From RGIG4608 sp045643885 (GTDB lineage Bacteria > Bacillota > Clostridia > Oscillospirales > CAG-272): DNA of 64,000 bases. The translations under genes were made by a program, and so were the position numbers. The DNA is taken from NCBI GenBank assembly GCA_045643885.1, contig JAZRFY010000027.1:1-64000 (forward strand), in the 5' to 3' direction. Positions within the stretch are counted from its first letter, which is position 1, and the number at the start of each line of letters is the position of its first letter. This document shows positions 43,051 through 52,648 of this stretch, in pieces. The notes beneath the pieces are model-generated. The model ran no database searches. It had not been told where the DNA came from and saw nothing but the letters and a program-made list of their open reading frames with translations.

Positions 43051-46000
43051 TATAATTTGATTTCCACTGCTTCACCAAACGGAAGCGAGTAGATAAGAAT
43101 ACTGTCAGGTCGTTTGCCAAGAAATCTTTCAATTGCCATTGAATAGTATTCAAGCTGACGTCCGTGACGCTCAGTCATCTTTTTAATAACGAGAGGTTCG
43201 TTGCCTGCTTCTTCGGGAGTGAGATAATCGGTCTTGTAGTCGCAAAGGATAATATTGCCGTTTTTATCCTCAAAGAAGAGGTCGATAACACCTTGAACAA
43301 GAATTTCTTCATCCTTGATATCATCCTTAAAATCAGCATCCTGAGTAAAATGCGATGCAGGGAGCAAGATATTAAATCTTTGCTCGCGATACGTTTTCTT
43401 TGCATTTTTAAGGAGCTTATAGAAATCACTTTCAAAGAATTTTGCTATTTGATTCTTGTTGATAAGCTCAGCCACCTGAGGTGAAATGAAGGCCTTGCTT
43501 ACAAGTCTTGCAAGCTCGTTTTCAACGCCGTTTTTTTCGGCATTTTCGAAATTGCAAAACTGCAGGAAAAGGTGTGTTGCAGTACCTCTGTCGGCACTTG
43601 TGGACTTTGACTTGCTTTCGAAAAATTCCTCAATTTCAAGGATTTTTGCCTCGTCAAAGCTTTCAAGAGTTGCCGCATCGTTGTCAATATCGTCAAGTAC
43701 TGTGGGAGTGAGCTTTGAAACGGAAAGCTTGGCAGGTAACTTGCTAAGATGTGCATATGAGTAGGAGAAATCAAGTCTTCTGCGAATGGTTTCCATCTCC
43801 TCGTTTGTCAGACCTGCACTCGTTTTTACCACTTTTTCGGTGCTGTTGTCTTGCTCAAAGTAATCAATAAGGTCGTCCTTTTCGATTTCGGTGAAATTAT
43901 AGCTTATTCCGTCCTTTAAGGGATAGATAGCGCCAAGAATCATAGAGAGCCAGGAATTGCATCTTCTGATATTGAAATCGTTTGCAAAGGTTGACGTCAT
44001 ATACGCCTTTTCATTTAGCGTATTGAGATATGACTGAGTATGAGCACTTATATAAAGTCTTTCTCTTGCTCTTGTTAAAGCAACGTAGAGAATTCTCATT
44101 TCCTCGTCAATTTGTGCATTGTATAACTCAATGGCAACTGCCTCTCTTATGGGGGTGTTAAGACAAGCCATGCCGCCCTCATAGGCAAGCTTTAAGCCGA
44201 TACCCACACGGGGATGATAGAGAAGATTTTCACTCAAATCGTCCATATTAAAGCGATGATGTGTATTGCACACAAAGCAAACGGGGAATTCAAGTCCCTT
44301 GGATTTGTGAGCCGTTACCATTTGCACGGCATTGGAGTCGGCGTCGCTTAGAGTGAACGAAGGCACCTTTTTGTTTGCAATAAGCTCGTTGATATAGGAG
44401 ATAAAGTTGTTAAGTCCTTTGAAGGAGCCGGATTCGAAAAGTCTTGCCATCTCATAAAGTCTTGTCAGATTTTTAGAGTTTGCATTTTCATAAGAGCTCA
44501 TGGAAAGATCTCTGTAAATATAACTCAAAAGCTTGTCTATCGGCATAGAGGTCGCCTTGCTTCTATATTCGGTGAGCTTTGAAATGAAATACTCGTTTTT
44601 TGCTTTTATCGTTTCGTTGCTTCCACTGTATTCCTTCAATGCCTCAAAGATCGAAAGAGAAGGGTCGGCGCTCTTTCTTATCTCGATAAGCTCGTCCATC
44701 GTGTAAGAGAAGATGGGTGAGTATAATGATGCCGCACAGGGGATATCTCTGTGGGGATTATCTATGGTTGAAAGTAATGAAAGCACCAAAAGAACGTCGG
44801 GTGTTTCAAAAAGATCGAATTTAGTGTTGTCAGCACAGGGGATATTGTAAAGTGCCAATGCCCTTGCAATATCACTTGCAGGAGTAACCGTTCTCATGAT
44901 GATCGCGATATCACGGGGCTCGATCTTTGTATCGTCGGCTTTTCTTTCGTACTTGATGAGTCGGTCTATCTCCTTGGCGATCCAAAGAGCTTCACCGTTG
45001 ATATCTATGCTTTCTTCCTTGTCGGATTCTTCGTCCTTTGGTTGCTTTGGAAATACGGCAACGTTTACTTTGGGTGAAGGAAGTGTTCTGCCCGGCTCAT
45101 CCTTTGAGAAGATGAGATCGTCGCTTGGAGTATATTCGATGCTTTCTCCACAGTTTCCGAAAAGGAAAGAGAAGATTTTGTTTGTGAACTTGATTACGTT
45201 GTCATCGCAACGGAAGTTGTTAGACATGAATATAAGTCCACAATCATCGTCACTGCTTTCATCATAGAGAGGAAAGCTCTTTTTATAGCTTGCGAAAACG
45301 TCGGAATCCGCACCTCTGAAGCCATAGATGCTTTGCTTGATATCACCAACCATAAATCGGTTGTTTCCTCTTGAAATGAGTGTGAATATCTTATCCTGCA
45401 GCATATCAACGTCCTGATATTCGTCGATATAGATTTCGTCATATTGCTCCTTATATGCAAGAGCTATGTCACTTGGAGAGCCGTCCTCGTTTGTGAGAAG
45501 CTCGTATGCAAAGTGACTGATATCGGCAAAAGCAAAAGCCTTTCTCTTGATTTTTTCTTTAAGACCTTCCTCTTCAAATTCTGCCAGGACGTTGTAAAGA
45601 GAACGAAGGATTTTTGCAGTTTCCCTCATCGTCTGCTTAATGCTGTCCTCATCTAAGGAGAAGTATTTTGGAGCTATGCCTTCGATAAACTTCTTTTCTT
45701 CTTCTCTGAAGGAAAGACAAGCAACGATTTCGTCCGTCTTGTACTCCTTTGAAAGATTTTTGAGATTTTGAGGCTTGAATGAAAGCACAAGATCTCTTGA
45801 TTTGTTGTAGTCGTTTTCTTCAAGCGCCAAAACAAGATTTTCAAAGAACTTCTTGTCACTTGAAAATGCGGCAAGATAAGCAGTCGACGCATGCTCTTCT
45901 TCTAAAATTATGCTGCAGCAATGCTCAAGTGTTTTGTAATAGCTTTTCGCACCACTGAGAAGATATGAATAAATAACCTTTCCTTGACGCGAATCAAAGA

Positions 46001-46628
46001 AAAATCCGTCAGCCTCGGTTTCAAGCTCGTTGGCTAATGAAAGGAGGATGGAAATACCTTCAAGCTTTGAAGCCAATTTCTCGTGCAAGTTAAGGAATAC
46101 TTCGGAAAGAGCATCGCTTTGCTTGGCACTTGTAAAGTTTTCAACAAAGCTCAAAAATCCGTCATCGTTTTCGGAAGAAGCATCGTAATGCTTTTCTATG
46201 ATGCTGTCCATAACCTCCTTGCGAAGAAGAGCCATTTCACCCTCGTCCGCGAGTCTGAAATTAGAGGGAAGTCCAAGTCTTTGGAAATTGGAGCGGACCA
46301 AATCGAGATAAAATGAGTCGATTGTGCATATTCTGGCACTTTCAAGCATAACAAGCTGCTTTGAGAGATGCTTGCTTGTGGGATTTTTTATAAGCTCTTC
46401 GGAAATAGCCGAAGAGATTTTTCTTTTAAGATCGGCTGCAGAAAGACGTGTGAAGGTAACTATCAGCATCCTTGAGATAGAGGCGGGTGCCTCTTCGTCG
46501 GTGAGCTTTCTTACTATTCTTTCGGTAAGTGTTGCAGTCTTGCCTGAGCCTGCCGCGGCAGAAATGAGCAAGGTCTTGTTTCTTGCATCAATTGCCTGTC
46601 TTTGCATTGGTGTCCAATTCTTACCCAT
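43050..46628 (-). CDS. addA: AddA helicase-nuclease subunit
   Basis: Large subunit of the AddAB complex, which resects double-strand breaks and loads RecA. 1192 aa. UvrD-type helicase motifs: AAAGSGKTATL (Walker A, about 24-34), TFTRLSAADL, IYIDEYQDVDMLQ (motif II), GDIKQSIYGFRGAD, and MVTAHKSKGLEFPVC. The C-terminal RecB-type nuclease is shown by VQGVIDLFFE...ILCDYKTDY. The ATG overlaps the addB stop by one base. Last gene of the queG-like-addB-addA operon. Confidence 0.97.
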   Translation of the reverse strand: MGKNWTPMQRQAIDARNKTLLISAAAGSGKTATLTERIVRKLTDEEAPASISRMLIVTFTRLSAADLKRKISSAISEELIKNPTSKHLSKQLVMLESARICTIDSFYLDLVRSNFQRLGLPSNFRLADEGEMALLRKEVMDSIIEKHYDASSENDDGFLSFVENFTSAKQSDALSEVFLNLHEKLASKLEGISILLSLANELETEADGFFFDSRQGKVIYSYLLSGAKSYYKTLEHCCSIILEEEHASTAYLAAFSSDKKFFENLVLALEENDYNKSRDLVLSFKPQNLKNLSKEYKTDEIVACLSFREEEKKFIEGIAPKYFSLDEDSIKQTMRETAKILRSLYNVLAEFEEEGLKEKIKRKAFAFADISHFAYELLTNEDGSPSDIALAYKEQYDEIYIDEYQDVDMLQDKIFTLISRGNNRFMVGDIKQSIYGFRGADSDVFASYKKSFPLYDESSDDDCGLIFMSNNFRCDDNVIKFTNKIFSFLFGNCGESIEYTPSDDLIFSKDEPGRTLPSPKVNVAVFPKQPKDEESDKEESIDINGEALWIAKEIDRLIKYERKADDTKIEPRDIAIIMRTVTPASDIARALALYNIPCADNTKFDLFETPDVLLVLSLLSTIDNPHRDIPCAASLYSPIFSYTMDELIEIRKSADPSLSIFEALKEYSGSNETIKAKNEYFISKLTEYRSKATSMPIDKLLSYIYRDLSMSSYENANSKNLTRLYEMARLFESGSFKGLNNFISYINELIANKKVPSFTLSDADSNAVQMVTAHKSKGLEFPVCFVCNTHHRFNMDDLSENLLYHPRVGIGLKLAYEGGMACLNTPIREAVAIELYNAQIDEEMRILYVALTRARERLYISAHTQSYLNTLNEKAYMTSTFANDFNIRRCNSWLSMILGAIYPLKDGISYNFTEIEKDDLIDYFEQDNSTEKVVKTSAGLTNEEMETIRRRLDFSYSYAHLSKLPAKLSVSKLTPTVLDDIDNDAATLESFDEAKILEIEEFFESKSKSTSADRGTATHLFLQFCNFENAEKNGVENELARLVSKAFISPQVAELINKNQIAKFFESDFYKLLKNAKKTYREQRFNILLPASHFTQDADFKDDIKDEEILVQGVIDLFFEDKNGNIILCDYKTDYLTPEEAGNEPLVIKKMTERHGRQLEYYSMAIERFLGKRPDSILIYSLPFGEAVEIKL

Positions 46629-49600
46629 TATTTGCCTCCTTTACCGGTGTTTTTGAAAGTAGATGCCCTACATATTGACTTCATTCTGCAATATCTGCAG
46701 GGACTGTTATCTCCTTCACGAAGGGGAATAGCATCAGCTTTGCCGTCCTTCAAGCTTTCGGCAACGCTTACGATTGTTTCTGAAAGCAAATCGTAGATTT
46801 CATCAAAGCTTTCTTCACTTGCAAGTCCCTTGCCGTAAATAGTGCCATCCTTTTTCTTTTTAGTGTGAGTGATAATATTTGTGTCAAGATCGTGATTTAT
46901 AGCATAAAGAACGTCGGGATCATCGTTTAATAAGCCACTTCTTGAAAATTCATTTTGAATAAGCTTTTCAATCTCATCACCGTCACAGAACTTGTCCACT
47001 GATACAACGGGAGCATTTGACGAGAGATACTGTATGCCACCGGGCAAAATCTCGGTCGACTCATCTGCGCCAAACATTGCTCTTTGCTTGGGATTTTTAA
47101 GCTTGCAGATGGAGAAAAGATAAATAAGAAGCTGAGTGTTAAGACCGTTTTTGAGCTCCTCGAGTGAGAACTCCTTACTGCCTGTCTTATAGTCAACTAT
47201 TCTGATATAAACCTTGTCATCCTTTTTATATGTGTCAACGCGGTCAGCGATTCCACGAAGAGTCAAAATACTGCCGTCGGCAAGATTGAATTCAAGAGCA
47301 TCGATGCTGCCTTCGCCCATGCCCACCTTCAATTCAAAATGAGCAGGATAAAAGTCACTTGCCTTAAATTCGTTTATCAGATTCTTGACAATCATGAATG
47401 AAAGCTTGTTAAGACGGATAAAGAGATGCTTTGTTCTGTTTGAAAGGGCATAGTCCTCTCCAAGAAGCTCCGAAAGATATTTGCGAACCGTCTTTTTGAG
47501 AATCTCATCTATCTCGTCGTCGCTAAGCGTAAGGTTTAATGTGTTGGAGGAAGTAATCTCCTTCATAAACATCTCAAGGATATAGTGGATAAACGTTCCT
47601 ATATCGTTGAGCTGGAAAGCAGCCTTTTTGGTTTCTCTGAGCTGCAAAACATAGGTGCAGTAGTAATCAAATCCACAAAGAACGTACTTTTCAAGTCTTG
47701 ACTGAGTAAGAGAAAGTCTGCTTCCGAAAAGCTTTGTTGCAATATCCTTGTCGATGGAGCATTCCTTTTGAGAAACGGGGATTTCAAGACTTTTGATAAA
47801 TCTTTGATTGTCGGTTGCAAGAATATCCTTGATAAATTTTGAGCCGTCCGCATTCTTGATTTGAGGATATAATGCTTTAGCGCTCTCTATATTCCATATC
47901 TTGTCTACGTATGAAAGCTTGTCCTCTTTGATTTCGTGCATGGTGGGGAAGAGCGCGTGAATTCTTTCGATAGCAATTGAATTTCTTTGCTCCTGACCGT
48001 CAGCGCGAAGTGAGGAATGTGTGATGATGAGCTTTGACTGTGGAGTTGCAAGGGCTCTGTACAAGTAGAAAAGCTCCTCGCTTGTTTTTACGTTTGCATT
48101 TGAAGAAAGCTCGATGTCAAGCCCCTCTAAAAGCTCCTTGTCACTGTCCGTAAAAATGCCGTTGTCCTTGACTGAGGCAGGGAATTCTCCCTCGTTAAGT
48201 CCCATAATGATGGCGGTTTTAACGTTTCCCGTTCTGAGCATTGAAGCCGAACCTATGGTCACCTCATCAGCAGACGTTGGGATCGTTCCAATATCACTTT
48301 CGGAGAACATAAGATTAAGTGCAGCAGCAAATTCTTCAATTTTTAGAGAACAGTCACCGACGGTTGAGGAAAGGTCATAGAGGATATTCAAAGTAAGAGA
48401 ATAAAGCTTCATATCCTCGTCAGCAGCCTTTTTATTGCCCTCGGCAAGATGACTTGCACAGGATTGGCGAACCTTTTCGGTAATGCTTGAGCTTTTTAAA
48501 AATTCAAGTGTAGCCTGGCACATCTCCTTTACTGAGCTTGATGCATCAAGTCTTGTAAAGTAAAGTGAGAGGGCAGAGATTACCTTATCCTTTACGGAGT
48601 TTGCAATAGAAAGGATTCTTTCACCCCTATGCGTCATATTCGCAGAATAGCCGTCAGGGTTCATGGTCCATTTTTCTTCAAAAAATTTATTTCCGTTAAT
48701 ATTCCATGTTGTAACGTAATCCTCAAAAATATCAATATCAAAGGGATCAATGTCACAAAATCCCGATTTTAAGTGAGCAATAAGGTTTGATCCTTTAAAA
48801 TTGCTTTCCTTTACCTTAAGGGCACTGAAAATAAACTTTGAAAGTGCCTTTGACATAAGGTCGGTTTTTTCACTCATAAAAAATGGGATTTCATATTTAT
48901 CAAGTGAAACGTCAAGAATTCCTCTGTATTTTTCACTGTCTCTTAAAATGATTGCAATGTCGTTATATCTTGCACCGTTTTCAATTTCCTTGCATATCAA
49001 GGTAGCAACGGTATCAGCCTCGGAATATGGAGTGTCGCAAAGATATAGCGAGATATCCTCACCGATTTCGTCATTGAACGGCTCAGCTTCAAAATTCCAT
49101 ACGTTGTTTTGAAGGTGCTTTATCGCCATTGAATCGGTTCTTTGAATTTCATCAAGAAAAACCTCGTCATATTTTGCTGAGCTGATGCTCTTTTTAAGCT
49201 TTGACACAGTTTGTCTAAGGCTTTCAAGATGGATGGATTTATCTCTTGGCGTTTTGATGGGAAGCGTAATATACAATTCATCGCAAAGCTCCGAGATCCT
49301 TACGATAAAATCAAGCTCTTGCTTGGTAAAGCCGGCAAATGAATCGAGATATACGTTCATGCCCTCAAAAATATTGTGCTCTTTAAGTATCTCAAGTGCC
49401 TTTGAGATATCGTCAGCCGAGTCGGAAAATTTATCCGAAACCAAGGAGCAATAAGCCGAATATATAAGAGAAATATCTCTGAATTTCGAATACGCAGCAC
49501 TGTCCGTATCCATTTTTGAGCAAGCAAGCTCAAGCTTTTTTGGGGATACGTTGTAGGCCTTAAGCTCCTGCACCGCAGAGAGCATTTTTGGTGTGAGTGA

Positions 49601-49942
49601 AAAATCACTCGGCTCACCCGTCTTGTATTCTTCGAGCATGGGAGCAAGCTCTCTTATCGTATTCCACATAAGGAGTGCCTTTGCTTGCTTTGTCGCAGTG
49701 TTGTAGGAAAGTCCACCGTAGGTTCTGAAGATTCTGTTGCAAAGACGTGAGAAGTTAAGCACCTCAATGTCAAGCTGAGCACTTGCGGGAAGGCTTGAAA
49801 CGATAACGCGCTCCACTGCAACGGTTTCTTGCTCGGGCACTATAAAAAATGCTTTTTTGCCTTGCTTTACGTCTGATTCAAGGTATTTATAAAGTACGGT
49901 TGTTTTTCCCGAGCCACAAGGTCCGTAAATAAAATGGATCAT
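46628..49942 (-). CDS. addB: AddB helicase-nuclease subunit
   Basis: Second nuclease subunit of AddAB. 1104 aa. Walker A IYGPCGSGKTTVLY (about 5-18), an inactive-helicase-like body, and a C-terminal nuclease domain with LRGIADRVDTYKK and IRIVDYKTGSKEF. Cysteines that should hold the AddB iron-sulfur cluster are seen in VLCGFDYYC (about 790) and SPCRYCRMKSIC (near the C-terminus). It starts one base after the upstream reductase-like gene and overlaps addA by one base. Confidence 0.96.
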   Translation of the reverse strand: MIHFIYGPCGSGKTTVLYKYLESDVKQGKKAFFIVPEQETVAVERVIVSSLPASAQLDIEVLNFSRLCNRIFRTYGGLSYNTATKQAKALLMWNTIRELAPMLEEYKTGEPSDFSLTPKMLSAVQELKAYNVSPKKLELACSKMDTDSAAYSKFRDISLIYSAYCSLVSDKFSDSADDISKALEILKEHNIFEGMNVYLDSFAGFTKQELDFIVRISELCDELYITLPIKTPRDKSIHLESLRQTVSKLKKSISSAKYDEVFLDEIQRTDSMAIKHLQNNVWNFEAEPFNDEIGEDISLYLCDTPYSEADTVATLICKEIENGARYNDIAIILRDSEKYRGILDVSLDKYEIPFFMSEKTDLMSKALSKFIFSALKVKESNFKGSNLIAHLKSGFCDIDPFDIDIFEDYVTTWNINGNKFFEEKWTMNPDGYSANMTHRGERILSIANSVKDKVISALSLYFTRLDASSSVKEMCQATLEFLKSSSITEKVRQSCASHLAEGNKKAADEDMKLYSLTLNILYDLSSTVGDCSLKIEEFAAALNLMFSESDIGTIPTSADEVTIGSASMLRTGNVKTAIIMGLNEGEFPASVKDNGIFTDSDKELLEGLDIELSSNANVKTSEELFYLYRALATPQSKLIITHSSLRADGQEQRNSIAIERIHALFPTMHEIKEDKLSYVDKIWNIESAKALYPQIKNADGSKFIKDILATDNQRFIKSLEIPVSQKECSIDKDIATKLFGSRLSLTQSRLEKYVLCGFDYYCTYVLQLRETKKAAFQLNDIGTFIHYILEMFMKEITSSNTLNLTLSDDEIDEILKKTVRKYLSELLGEDYALSNRTKHLFIRLNKLSFMIVKNLINEFKASDFYPAHFELKVGMGEGSIDALEFNLADGSILTLRGIADRVDTYKKDDKVYIRIVDYKTGSKEFSLEELKNGLNTQLLIYLFSICKLKNPKQRAMFGADESTEILPGGIQYLSSNAPVVSVDKFCDGDEIEKLIQNEFSRSGLLNDDPDVLYAINHDLDTNIITHTKKKKDGTIYGKGLASEESFDEIYDLLSETIVSVAESLKDGKADAIPLREGDNSPCRYCRMKSICRASTFKNTGKGGK

Positions 49943-49943
49943 A

Positions 49944-50762
49944 TCAGCTCTCCTTTCCTTCGATTATTCTGAGATTTCGCGATATTACCGACTTCCCACG
50001 CCATGAGTAAGCTCTTTTTGAAAATTGCTCGTCACTCATAGCCTCTATTTCGTGGCTATTTAAGGAGGTGGTAAGATCGTTTTTAAAAAATTCAATGCTT
50101 GTAAATATTGTGTTGTTTTTGATAGCGCTCTCGGTATAAGGACATACCTCCTGGCAAATGTCACATCCCCAAGCACATTTGCTTTCCTTTATCCTTCTTG
50201 CTTCTTCTTTATTAAGCTCTCCCTTTTTCTGAGTAAGGGATGAAAGACAAAGATCGATATCCGTCTTAACAGGACAAGATGAAATGCATTTTTTACAATC
50301 CATACAATGCTTGATTTCACTTGCCATTGAGGGAAGAGAAGCATCGGTGATTATCTCACCTAAGAAGACGTAAGAGGAATGCTTTTTGGTTATAAGTAAG
50401 TGATTTGTGCCGATAACGCCAAGACCTGCCTTGGCAGCAGCGTTTATTTCGTTGATGGGGGAGTGATCTGAAAATCCAGCAAAGGCATTTTCGGGATATT
50501 CCTTTTTCAGTGTTGAAATGACGTCTTCAAACAGTGATTTGAAAAAGAGATGATAATCCTTGCTCACGGCATAGGATGAAATATTGCGATTTTCCAAGGA
50601 GTCACGAGTGAGGTAGGGAACGGCAAAAATTATGACCGAGCCGCTTGAAATACCGCATCTTTGCAAAAGGTGTGGACGCGTTATCTCACACTCTCCAAGC
50701 GAGAGAGAAGAAACAAGATCTATATTCAATTTACCAAGCTCTTGCTTAACAAGGTTAATCAC
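49944..50762 (-). CDS. Short QueG-like double [4Fe-4S] protein
   Basis: 272 aa, related to epoxyqueuosine reductase QueG but about 100 residues shorter, lacking the C-terminal HEAT repeats. Two cluster motifs are present: CMDCKKCISSCPV and CAWGCDICQEVCP. The N-terminal cobalamin-binding half (about 1-170) is recognisable (VIGTNHLLITKKHSSYVFLGEI). The start is GTG at 50762, with GAGGTGAT before it; an earlier ATG at 50837 would overlap the promoter. First gene of the addB-addA operon. It could have another corrinoid or redox job, since the usual QueG context is not here. Confidence 0.78.
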   Translation of the reverse strand: MINLVKQELGKLNIDLVSSLSLGECEITRPHLLQRCGISSGSVIIFAVPYLTRDSLENRNISSYAVSKDYHLFFKSLFEDVISTLKKEYPENAFAGFSDHSPINEINAAAKAGLGVIGTNHLLITKKHSSYVFLGEIITDASLPSMASEIKHCMDCKKCISSCPVKTDIDLCLSSLTQKKGELNKEEARRIKESKCAWGCDICQEVCPYTESAIKNNTIFTSIEFFKNDLTTSLNSHEIEAMSDEQFSKRAYSWRGKSVISRNLRIIEGKES

Positions 50763-50795
50763 AAATATCACCTCAATCCAAGTATTTATACCCCT

Positions 50796-50824
50796 ATTAT
50801 AAACCAAAATCATAAAATTCTCAA
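50796..50824 (-). promoter_or_regulatory. Sigma-A promoter for the queG-like-addBA operon
   Basis: On the minus strand TTGAGA, 17 bases, TATAAT, about 34 bases before the GTG start. Confidence 0.8.
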
Positions 50825-50841
50825 TAGATTTTAGCAAAAAA

Positions 50842-50875
50842 TTTTAATATTTTTTATATATAAAAAATATTAAAA
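50842..50875. repeat. 34-bp perfect A/T palindrome
   Basis: Arms TTTTAATATTTTTTATA and TATAAAAAATATTAAAA are exact reverse complements. It lies in the divergent intergenic region, 18 bases upstream of the -35 of the queG-like promoter. Contains only A and T. Confidence 0.8.
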
Positions 50876-50973
50876 AATATTCTAATGGATTTTTGGCATT
50901 TTTTTGTTCAAAAAAAATTCATATTTAAGGTATAAAATGGTTGGTAATTAATTTATATCTACGGAGACGTAAA

Positions 50974-51804
50974 ATGAACGATAGAAATATACTCGCATGC
51001 CCCGTGTGCAAGGCAGAGCTTGTCAAGGAAGAAAAAAGCTATTTTTGTAATGGTGCAAAGCGTCATTGCTTTGATATTTCCGCCTCAGGACACGCAAATC
51101 TTTGCCCCGGCAGATCAACGGGTGGTGACGATAAACGCGCGGTAAGATCAAGAACCGATTTTTTGAATCTCGGATACTACGCGCCGATTTCAGATAAGAT
51201 ATGCGACATCCTCTCCGACCTTTCGGGAGAGTCATTCATTATAGATGCAGGATGTGGAGAAGGATACTATTCAAACAATATTGCAAGTAAGACAGGTGCT
51301 TGTGTGCTTGGCTTTGATCTTTCAAAGGAGGCAATTATTTCCGCCTCAAAAAGCGCACGCAGGAGTTGCCTTGACAATGCAAGATTTTTCGTGGGTGGTA
51401 TATATGACCTTCCCGTAATTGACGGCGGTGCGGATGCCATTACAAATATCTTCGCTCCTTGCTCCGAGGAGGAGTTTTCAAGAGCCTTGAAAATTGACGG
51501 AAGACTTGTGGTTGTAACTGCGGGAAAGAATCATCTTTTGGGGCTTAAAAAGGCTATCTACGACAACGTATACACAAACGACGAGCGTGCTGATATGCCA
51601 AAGAATATGCAGCTTGAAGAGAAGCATACCGTTTCGTACGTTGCGACTATCGAGGGTGCAGATGCGGTAAGAAATCTCTTTTCCATGACGCCCTATAGCT
51701 ATAGAACAAGCGAAAAGGATATGCAAAAGCTCAATGCTCTTACGTCGGTGACAACTGAAATAGAGGTTGACATTTTCGTTTACAGAAAGGTGGAGAAGGA
51801 ATGA
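50974..51804 (+). CDS. RlmA-like 23S rRNA guanine-N1 methyltransferase
   Basis: 276 aa. A zinc-binding N-terminus (Cys9, Cys12, Cys25 and His31 or Cys32) is followed by the RlmA opening SASGHANLCPGRSTGGDDK, then the SAM motif FIIDAGCGEGYYSNNIA (about 85-100) and AITNIFAPCSEEEFSRALK. Such enzymes methylate G745 or G748 of 23S rRNA near the peptide tunnel, which affects macrolide or tylosin binding. The ATG at 50974 follows GGAGACGTAAA. Overlaps the next gene by four bases. Confidence 0.85.
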   Translation: MNDRNILACPVCKAELVKEEKSYFCNGAKRHCFDISASGHANLCPGRSTGGDDKRAVRSRTDFLNLGYYAPISDKICDILSDLSGESFIIDAGCGEGYYSNNIASKTGACVLGFDLSKEAIISASKSARRSCLDNARFFVGGIYDLPVIDGGADAITNIFAPCSEEEFSRALKIDGRLVVVTAGKNHLLGLKKAIYDNVYTNDERADMPKNMQLEEKHTVSYVATIEGADAVRNLFSMTPYSYRTSEKDMQKLNALTSVTTEIEVDIFVYRKVEKE

Positions 51805-52511
51805 TATCTATCTGTGTTCCAATGTATAACGAAAGCTCCATCATCGAAAATACTGCAAGAGTACTTTTTGACTACATGTCAAAGCATTTCGGTGAGGATT
51901 TTGAAATAGTATTTTCCGACGATGGCAGCAGTGACGGCTCTGCTGATATAGTTAAAGCGTTGTCATTGCCCCGTGTCAGAGTTGTGGGCTATGAAAAAAA
52001 TCAAGGCAAGGGATGTGCAGTCCGTCATGGAGTGCTTTCGACTGTCGGTGATATAGTCATCTTTACCGATGCCGACCTTGCTTACGGTGTTGAAGTGATT
52101 GAAAGTGCCATTTCTGAGATGAGAAGTGGCAAGTGCGACGTTTTGGTTGCATCCCGTGCCTCTCATCCGAGAGGATATGAGGGATATACTCCCATAAGAA
52201 AGCTTGCCTCAAGGGTGTATATAAAGATTCTCAATCTCTTTGGAGGCATTAAAATTTCGGACGCGCAATGTGGCTTTAAAGCATTTGACGGAGAAAAGGG
52301 AAGAAGAATCTTCTCCCTTTGCAAGACAAATAACTTTGCCTTTGACCTTGAAGTGATTCTCTTTGCTCAAAAAATGGGATTTAAAATATACGAAATGCCA
52401 GCAATGATCGTCAATCATAGAGAGTCAAAGGTCAATGTTTTAAGAGATGCACCCAGAATGCTTAAAGAGGCAATGAGCATCAAAAAACGAGTAAAAAACA
52501 CAAAAATCTGA
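51801..52511 (+). CDS. GT2 glycosyltransferase, dolichyl-phosphate sugar synthase-like
   Basis: 236 aa with no C-terminal membrane helices. GT2 motifs: ISICVPMYNES, SDDGSSDGS, FTDADLAYG (metal-binding DxD) and DAQCGFKAF. This resembles polyprenyl-phosphate glucosyl- or mannosyltransferases that charge a lipid carrier for outside glycosylation. ATGA overlap with the rlmA-like gene shows co-translation. The YfhO-type protein elsewhere in the window could use such a donor, but that is only a possibility. Confidence 0.88.
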   Translation: MISICVPMYNESSIIENTARVLFDYMSKHFGEDFEIVFSDDGSSDGSADIVKALSLPRVRVVGYEKNQGKGCAVRHGVLSTVGDIVIFTDADLAYGVEVIESAISEMRSGKCDVLVASRASHPRGYEGYTPIRKLASRVYIKILNLFGGIKISDAQCGFKAFDGEKGRRIFSLCKTNNFAFDLEVILFAQKMGFKIYEMPAMIVNHRESKVNVLRDAPRMLKEAMSIKKRVKNTKI

Positions 52512-52583
52512 TTTTTTCTTGTCAAATAATAGCACAAAACCGAAAATAACTTTATTATTTATTAATAAAATATAAAATTGCTA

Positions 52584-52612
52584 TTGCAATTTAAAATGTT
52601 TTGTGGTAAAAT
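52584..52612 (+). promoter_or_regulatory. Promoter of the envelope two-gene operon
   Basis: TTGCAA, 17 bases, TAAAAT, about 37 bases before the ATG at 52649. Confidence 0.65.
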
Positions 52613-52648
52613 CAGTTAAGAATATAAAAATTTAACTTGGAGGCATAT

